From Thioalkalivibrio sp. (GTDB lineage Bacteria > Pseudomonadota > Gammaproteobacteria > Ectothiorhodospirales > Ectothiorhodospiraceae): DNA of 10,099 nucleotides. Shown in pieces: positions 7,158 to 10,099 of this stretch. Under the pieces are notes generated by a model. That model worked only from the letters and a program-made list of their open reading frames with translations. It was not told the origin of the DNA and did no database searches. The DNA is taken from NCBI GenBank assembly GCA_003553165.1, contig PUOZ01000345.1:1-10099 (forward strand), given 5' to 3'. The translations under genes were made by a program, and so were the position numbers. Positions within the stretch are counted from its first letter, which is position 1. Each line of letters opens with the position of its first letter.

Positions 7158-7180
7158 GTGCGCCGTCATGAACGGCGCAC
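7158..7180 (-). promoter_or_regulatory. Perfect 9-bp hairpin between cbbQ and cbbO
   Basis: GTGCGCCGT (7158-7166) and ACGGCGCAC (7172-7180) form a perfect GC-rich stem with a 5-base loop. It starts 7 bases after the cbbQ stop and ends 10 bases before the cbbO ATG, so it would cover the cbbO ribosome-binding region. No T-run follows, so it is more likely an mRNA stability or translation-tuning element than a terminator. Function is inferred. Confidence 0.6.
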
Positions 7181-7187
7181 GGTGCCC

Positions 7188-8096
7188 TCAGAAGTAGGTC
7201 GTGACGGCCGAGTCCAGGGCGTCACGCATGTCGGGATCGTCGGTGATCGGGCGGACCAGGGCCACGCGGCAGGCGGCCAGGGCCGGGACACCGTTCGCGA
7301 TCAGCGACCCGGCGTAGATCAGCATGCGGGTGGACAGACCCTCGTCGAGCCCGTGTCCCTTCAGGTTGCGCGCACGCTCGGCGATGTGCACGAGGTTTTT
7401 CGCGATGTCGATGCCGACCCCGGACTCGTGTGCCACGATCTCCGCCTCGACCTCGTGTTCGGGATAGTTGAAGTCCAACGCGCCGAAGCGCTGTTTGGTG
7501 GACTGCTTGAGGTCTTTCATCAGCGACTGGTAGCCGGGGTTGTACGAGATCACGACCTGGAAGTCCGGATGCGCCTCGATCAACTCGCCCTTCTTCTCCA
7601 GGGGCAGCACGCGCCGCGCGTCGGTCAGGGGATGAATGACCACGGTGGTGTCCTGGCGCGCCTCGACCACTTCGTCGAGGTAGCAGATCGCCCCATGGCG
7701 TGCCGCCGCCGCCAGCGGGCCATCCTGCCAACGCGTGCCATCGGCGTCGAGCAGGAATCGGCCGACCAGATCGGAGGCGGTCATGTCTTCGTTACAGGAA
7801 ACCGTGATCAGGGGCTTGCCCAGTTTCCAGGCCATGTATTCGACAAAGCGGGTCTTGCCGCAGCCGGTGGGACCCTTGAGCATCATGGGCATGCGTACGG
7901 AGTAGGCCGCCTCGTAAAGATCGACCTCATCGGCAACGGCGAGGTAGTACGGCTCTTCCCTGATGACATAGGGCGCAAGGACTTCCGCGGTCGCATGGTC
8001 TGCCGCGGGCCGGTAGGCAGCGGGCTGCCGGGCGGCCGAACGCGCGACGGTATCGCGGCGCGGGGCGTAGGTTCGCATGGTGGGTCGATTGGGCAT
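7188..8096 (-). CDS. cbbQ: CbbQ, AAA+ ATPase of the RuBisCO activase, with N-terminal extension
   Basis: The product is 302 aa, a MoxR/CbbQ-NirQ-NorQ AAA+ ATPase. It forms hexameric rings that with CbbO remodel inhibited RuBisCO; in Halothiobacillus CbbQ is carboxysome-associated. Visible motifs are Walker A GPTGCGKT (75-82), Walker B ICYLDEV (137-143), sensor-1 Asn186 in ISYNPG, a likely arginine finger in KQRF (Arg203) and a sensor-2-like STR (255-257). Usual length is about 265-270 aa; the excess is a basic, Arg/Ala/Pro-rich N-terminus of about 35 residues before [12 protein letters not shown]. The start at 8096 is supported by AGGTGA 6 nt upstream. An in-frame ATG at 8078 would still keep most of the extension, and no other Met occurs before residue 69. 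It follows mcdB by 24 nt and precedes cbbO by 40 nt. NorQ is less likely because no nor genes are present. Confidence 0.94.
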   Translation of the reverse strand: MPNRPTMRTYAPRRDTVARSAARQPAAYRPAADHATAEVLAPYVIREEPYYLAVADEVDLYEAAYSVRMPMMLKGPTGCGKTRFVEYMAWKLGKPLITVSCNEDMTASDLVGRFLLDADGTRWQDGPLAAAARHGAICYLDEVVEARQDTTVVIHPLTDARRVLPLEKKGELIEAHPDFQVVISYNPGYQSLMKDLKQSTKQRFGALDFNYPEHEVEAEIVAHESGVGIDIAKNLVHIAERARNLKGHGLDEGLSTRMLIYAGSLIANGVPALAACRVALVRPITDDPDMRDALDSAVTTYF

Positions 8097-8120
8097 GTCA
8101 GTTCACCTGCAGGGTTGCAT

Positions 8121-8447
8121 TCAGTCCGGCCAGACGCGCTTGGGGAACAGGGCGCTTCCGCTCTCGGGGATCTCGTCGGGTTGGGGCTTCTGGGCGGCCG
8201 ACGCCTTCCGTGTGCCTGTCGACTCCGAGGCCTTCTTCTTCTGCGCCGCATCTGCCGGCTTCCTGGTGGCCGGTTTCTTCGGCGCGGCTTCTTTGCGAGG
8301 AGCCGCGGTTCGGGGCTTGGCGGCCGTGGCGGCGACCTTGTCAGCGGGCTTGGCCGCTGCAACCGCCGCCGGAGCGTCGGCGTCGGGATTCTGGGCCGCC
8401 TTGGCCTGGCGCACGCTGGCGGATAGCTTGTCCTTGGTGTTTGTCAT
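8121..8447 (-). CDS. mcdB: McdB-like carboxysome positioning protein
   Basis: The product is 108 aa. McdB is the carboxysome-bound partner that stimulates the McdA ATPase so that carboxysomes spread over the nucleoid. The match rests on context and architecture, not on a domain: it overlaps the mcdA stop by 4 bases (ATGA), has a short charged N-terminus (MTNTKDKLSASVRQAKAAQ), a disordered Ala/Lys/Pro-rich centre (about 29 alanines in all, with histone-H1-like AAPKKPATRKPADA) and a short C-terminus, LFPKRVWPD, with a Trp two residues from the last. A near-terminal Trp is characteristic of alpha-type McdB proteins. The centre lacks glutamine enrichment and has high positive charge, so it could also touch DNA or RNA. 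GAGGTG lies 8 nt before the ATG. Generic search tools may label this hypothetical. Confidence 0.82.
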   Translation of the reverse strand: MTNTKDKLSASVRQAKAAQNPDADAPAAVAAAKPADKVAATAAKPRTAAPRKEAAPKKPATRKPADAAQKKKASESTGTRKASAAQKPQPDEIPESGSALFPKRVWPD

Positions 8448-9079
8448 GGTGTAATCACCTCGTTGATGACGGCTTCGATTTCGGCCGCAGCCTGTGCCCC
8501 TCGGCCACCCAGTTGATACACGGATACGCCATCGAGCGCGGCGCCCCGGTATACCGCCCGTCGGCGCATCGCGGCGCCCAGCACCGGGATGTCAAATTCT
8601 TCCAGCGCCTCCCGCATCGACGCGGACAGTGCGCTTCTGGGCTCCATCTGGTTGAGGACCAGAAAGGCCTTGAGTTTCGGGTTCACCTTGCGGGCCTCCG
8701 CGATTTCCTGCGGCAGCCGCAGACTCGCCCACAGATCCACCGGCGACGGCAGGATGGGGATCAGCGCGATGTCGCAGGCGCGCAATGCCTGGAGGGACGC
8801 GTGGCTGTCGAGAGAGGGCGGACAGTCCAGTACGGTGTAGCGGTAGGCCTGGAAGCCCTTCTGCAGCGAGCGGGCATCCCATTTGCCGCTCATCTGCTTG
8901 ACCGTCGCCGGGAAGGGTGCGTTCCCCAGCGTGGCCCACTGCCGCGAAGAACCTTGCGGATCGAGGTCGATGACCACGGTGTCGCCACGGCGGGAGAGGC
9001 CCGCGCCAAGATTCATCGCGAGCGTCGTCTTGCCCGCGCCCCCCTTCTGGTTGACCACTGCGGTGACATGCGTGGCCAT
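8444..9079 (-). CDS. mcdA: McdA, ParA-type carboxysome positioning ATPase
   Basis: The product is 211 aa, a small ParA/MinD ATPase without an N-terminal DNA-binding domain. It carries the deviant Walker A KGGAGKTT (12-19) with the signature Lys12, a Walker A' region IDLDPQGSS (about 37-45) and Walker B VLDCPPS with Asp85. ATP-bound dimers of such proteins bind the nucleoid and are cleared by their cargo-bound partner, producing even spacing of carboxysomes. Basic residues such as RRRAVYRG near the C-terminal part could contribute to DNA binding. It starts one base after the acRAF stop and overlaps mcdB by 4 bases. A plasmid-type ParA is unlikely because there is no parB or origin nearby and the flanks are carboxysome genes. 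Confidence 0.92.
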   Translation of the reverse strand: MATHVTAVVNQKGGAGKTTLAMNLGAGLSRRGDTVVIDLDPQGSSRQWATLGNAPFPATVKQMSGKWDARSLQKGFQAYRYTVLDCPPSLDSHASLQALRACDIALIPILPSPVDLWASLRLPQEIAEARKVNPKLKAFLVLNQMEPRSALSASMREALEEFDIPVLGAAMRRRAVYRGAALDGVSVYQLGGRGAQAAAEIEAVINEVITP

Positions 9080-9080
9080 T

Positions 9081-9350
9081 TCAGGGTTCCGACGGTTCCA
9101 TCAGCGCATTGATGCGCGCGGCGAGATCCAGCTCGACCGAACCCAACTCGCTGCCATCGCCCGGCTCCAGCGTGATGTTGACATAGGTGGTGCCGAAATT
9201 GATGTTCTGCGGGTGCACGCCTACCTCTTCCGTCAACGCCGCGACGGCATCGAGGAAGACGCGCGTTTCGCCGTAGCGCTCGAACTCGAAGCGCCGAAAC
9301 AACGACGGAGGTCTACCGCGCGCTTCCCATCCCTCCGGCAGGTCAGCCAT
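9081..9350 (-). CDS. acRAF, alpha-carboxysome RuBisCO assembly factor
   Basis: The product is 89 aa, with a pterin-4a-carbinolamine dehydratase-like fold. This carboxysomal branch acts as a RuBisCO assembly chaperone and not as a dehydratase. The N-terminus LPEGWEARGRPPSLFRRFEF and the segment FLDAVAALTEEVGVHPQNINFGTTYVNITL (about 32-61) follow the fold. The active-site HH of true dehydratases is reduced to VGVHPQN, so one histidine is missing and catalysis is not expected. The ATG lies inside the end of the ferritin-like gene (8-base overlap), and the stop is one base before mcdA, so all three are probably translationally coupled. Function as a chaperone is taken from the known family. Confidence 0.92.
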   Translation of the reverse strand: MADLPEGWEARGRPPSLFRRFEFERYGETRVFLDAVAALTEEVGVHPQNINFGTTYVNITLEPGDGSELGSVELDLAARINALMEPSEP

Positions 9351-9780
9351 GTCCGTTCCGTGCTGCCATCATGCGGTCGATTTCCTGAACGTGCGCCAGT
9401 TCGTCTTCAAGGATCTCCTCAAACAGTTGCGCGGACTCCGCGTCGCGCATACGCCGCGCGTGAGCGACGGCTTCGCGGTAGACCTTCACCGCGTCGGCCT
9501 CGAGGATGCGGTTCGCAGCCAACAGATCATCCACGCTGCGCCCCAGCCGTGCCGGCGCCAGGTTCGTGGCGGCGGGTGCCACCCCGACCCGGATCAGGCG
9601 CTCCATGAGGCGCTCCGCATGCCCCAGTTCCTCGACGGCCTCGGCCCGCAGATACGTTGCAAGCGTCGCATCCCCCCACAGGTGTGCAAGCACGCTCTGC
9701 GCAAGGTATTGCTGCACGGCACTCATCTCATGAGTGAGCGCGCGCGACAGCCAGCCGATGGTCCGCGGATCGACGCTCAT
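9343..9780 (-). CDS. Bacterioferritin-like protein of the carboxysome operon
   Basis: The product is 145 aa, a four-helix ferritin-like protein. Every di-iron ligand of bacterioferritin is present and at the same numbering: Glu18 (LTHEMSAVQQYL), Glu51 and His54 (EELGH), Glu94 (RILEADAVKV), Glu127 and His130 (EDELAH). The position of the haem-ligating Met52 is a Leu, so inter-subunit haem binding of the classical type is not expected. It is slightly shorter than Bfr (about 158 aa), with a shorter C-terminal tail. Such genes sit next to csoS1 in many alpha-carboxysome operons; the role is not established, and iron or redox handling is the obvious guess. It begins 11 nt after csoS1 with TAGGA upstream, and overlaps acRAF by 8 bases. 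Confidence 0.9.
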   Translation of the reverse strand: MSVDPRTIGWLSRALTHEMSAVQQYLAQSVLAHLWGDATLATYLRAEAVEELGHAERLMERLIRVGVAPAATNLAPARLGRSVDDLLAANRILEADAVKVYREAVAHARRMRDAESAQLFEEILEDELAHVQEIDRMMAARNGHG

Positions 9781-9791
9781 CGAGCGGCGTC

Positions 9792-10099
9792 CTAACTGCG
9801 GGTCGAAGTGAGTTCGGCATCGCGGCCGCCGCCAACGGCAGACGGCTCGGTTGGCAGGATGCCTTCCACCTCGTTGTGCACGCGGGCGATGATGTGTGCG
9901 GCCACCAGGCCGTCACCCACGCGCTCGCAGGCATCGGCGCCCGCACGGACGGCCGCGTTGACCGCGCCGGTCTCGCCACGCACCAGCACGGTGACGTAGC
10001 CGCCGCCGACGAACTGGCGGCCGATCAGCCGGACTTCGGCGGCCTTGGTCATGGCGTCCGCTGCTTCAATCGCGGGAACCAGACCACGGGTCTCAATCA
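9792..10099 (-). CDS. csoS1: CsoS1 carboxysome shell hexamer protein (5' end outside the window)
   Basis: The visible 101 residues form a single BMC domain. The reading frame is open to the right edge (IETRGLVPAIEAADAM, then TKAAEVRLIGRQFVGGGYVT), so the true start, about ten residues further, lies outside. The KAAEVRLIG and GGGYVTVLVRGETGAVNAAV stretches are hallmark CsoS1 sequence, and hexamers of this protein tile the flat faces of the alpha-carboxysome shell with a small central pore. After the conserved NEVEGILP it has an extra tail of about 19 residues, making it resemble the longer CsoS1B paralogue, which is commonly the last of the tandem csoS1 copies before the ferritin-like gene. 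Assignment to a specific paralogue is inference; family identity is near certain. Confidence 0.96.
   Translation of the reverse strand, partial: IETRGLVPAIEAADAMTKAAEVRLIGRQFVGGGYVTVLVRGETGAVNAAVRAGADACERVGDGLVAAHIIARVHNEVEGILPTEPSAVGGGRDAELTSTRS

Noticed and set aside
4976..7171. Long plus-strand open frame of 731 codons opposite cbbO
   Set aside because: It is a GC-driven shadow. The minus-strand protein is an intact CbbO with a full VWA metal site, while the plus-strand translation is His/Val/Gly-rich with no recognisable motif.
7147..7188. Nitric-oxide-reductase accessory pair NorQ/NorD
   Set aside because: CbbQ/CbbO and NorQ/NorD are related, but all neighbours are carboxysome and bicarbonate genes and no nor structural gene is present.
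7140..8426. Plus-strand open frame of 428 codons opposite cbbQ and mcdB
   Set aside because: The opposite strand carries complete CbbQ motifs and a coupled mcdB. The plus-strand translation is low-complexity Gly/Arg/Leu at its end, as expected for the complement of an Ala/Lys/Pro-rich gene.
8444..9079. Plasmid or chromosome partition ParA
   Set aside because: No ParB gene, centromere repeats or origin features are nearby, and the gene is coupled to acRAF and an McdB-like gene in a carboxysome operon.
1..10099. tRNA, rRNA or CRISPR arrays
   Set aside because: No cloverleaf, ribosomal RNA stretch or regularly spaced repeats were seen on reading either strand; intergenic space is too limited except for 457-843 and 1324-1596.

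Overview
This window is the 3' part of an alpha-carboxysome / CO2-concentrating-mechanism (CCM) locus from a GC-rich proteobacterial chemoautotroph, most likely a sulfur- or otherwise chemolithotrophic gammaproteobacterium of the Halothiobacillus/Thioalkalivibrio type. The evidence is the gene set: a CsoS1 shell protein, ferritin-like protein, acRAF, McdA/McdB, CbbQ/CbbO, SbtA/SbtB and CbbR. The genus cannot be fixed from sequence reading alone. RuBisCO, CsoS2, the carboxysomal carbonic anhydrase and the other shell genes would be expected beyond the right edge, because the CCM genes are read right to left.

Layout in transcription order (all minus strand): csoS1 (cut by the right edge), ferritin-like protein, acRAF (dead pterin-4a-carbinolamine-dehydratase fold, RuBisCO assembly factor), mcdA (ParA-type), mcdB (low-complexity partner), cbbQ (AAA+ ATPase), cbbO (VWA adaptor), a cytosolic trypsin-like serine protease, sbtA (bicarbonate transporter), sbtB (PII-like regulator) and cbbR (LysR regulator). 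Gaps run from an 8-nt overlap to about 50 nt, so one long polycistronic unit is likely. It would cover shell building, RuBisCO folding, carboxysome positioning, RuBisCO repair, bicarbonate uptake with its allosteric control, and transcriptional control. A perfect 9-bp hairpin sits between cbbQ and cbbO.

Left of cbbR the CCM theme ends. A 270-bp gap is followed by a secreted DUF1566-type protein gene (minus strand). Next is a 387-bp convergent intergenic region with hairpins and a GC-poor block bounded by perfect 13-bp inverted repeats. Last is the 3' end of an unrecognised plus-strand gene encoding a C-terminally membrane-anchored protein.

The most unusual points are the protease embedded between cbbO and sbtA with an intact catalytic triad and no export signal, the basic N-terminal extension on CbbQ, the cbbQ-cbbO intercistronic hairpin, and the small inverted-repeat-bounded element at 565-703.
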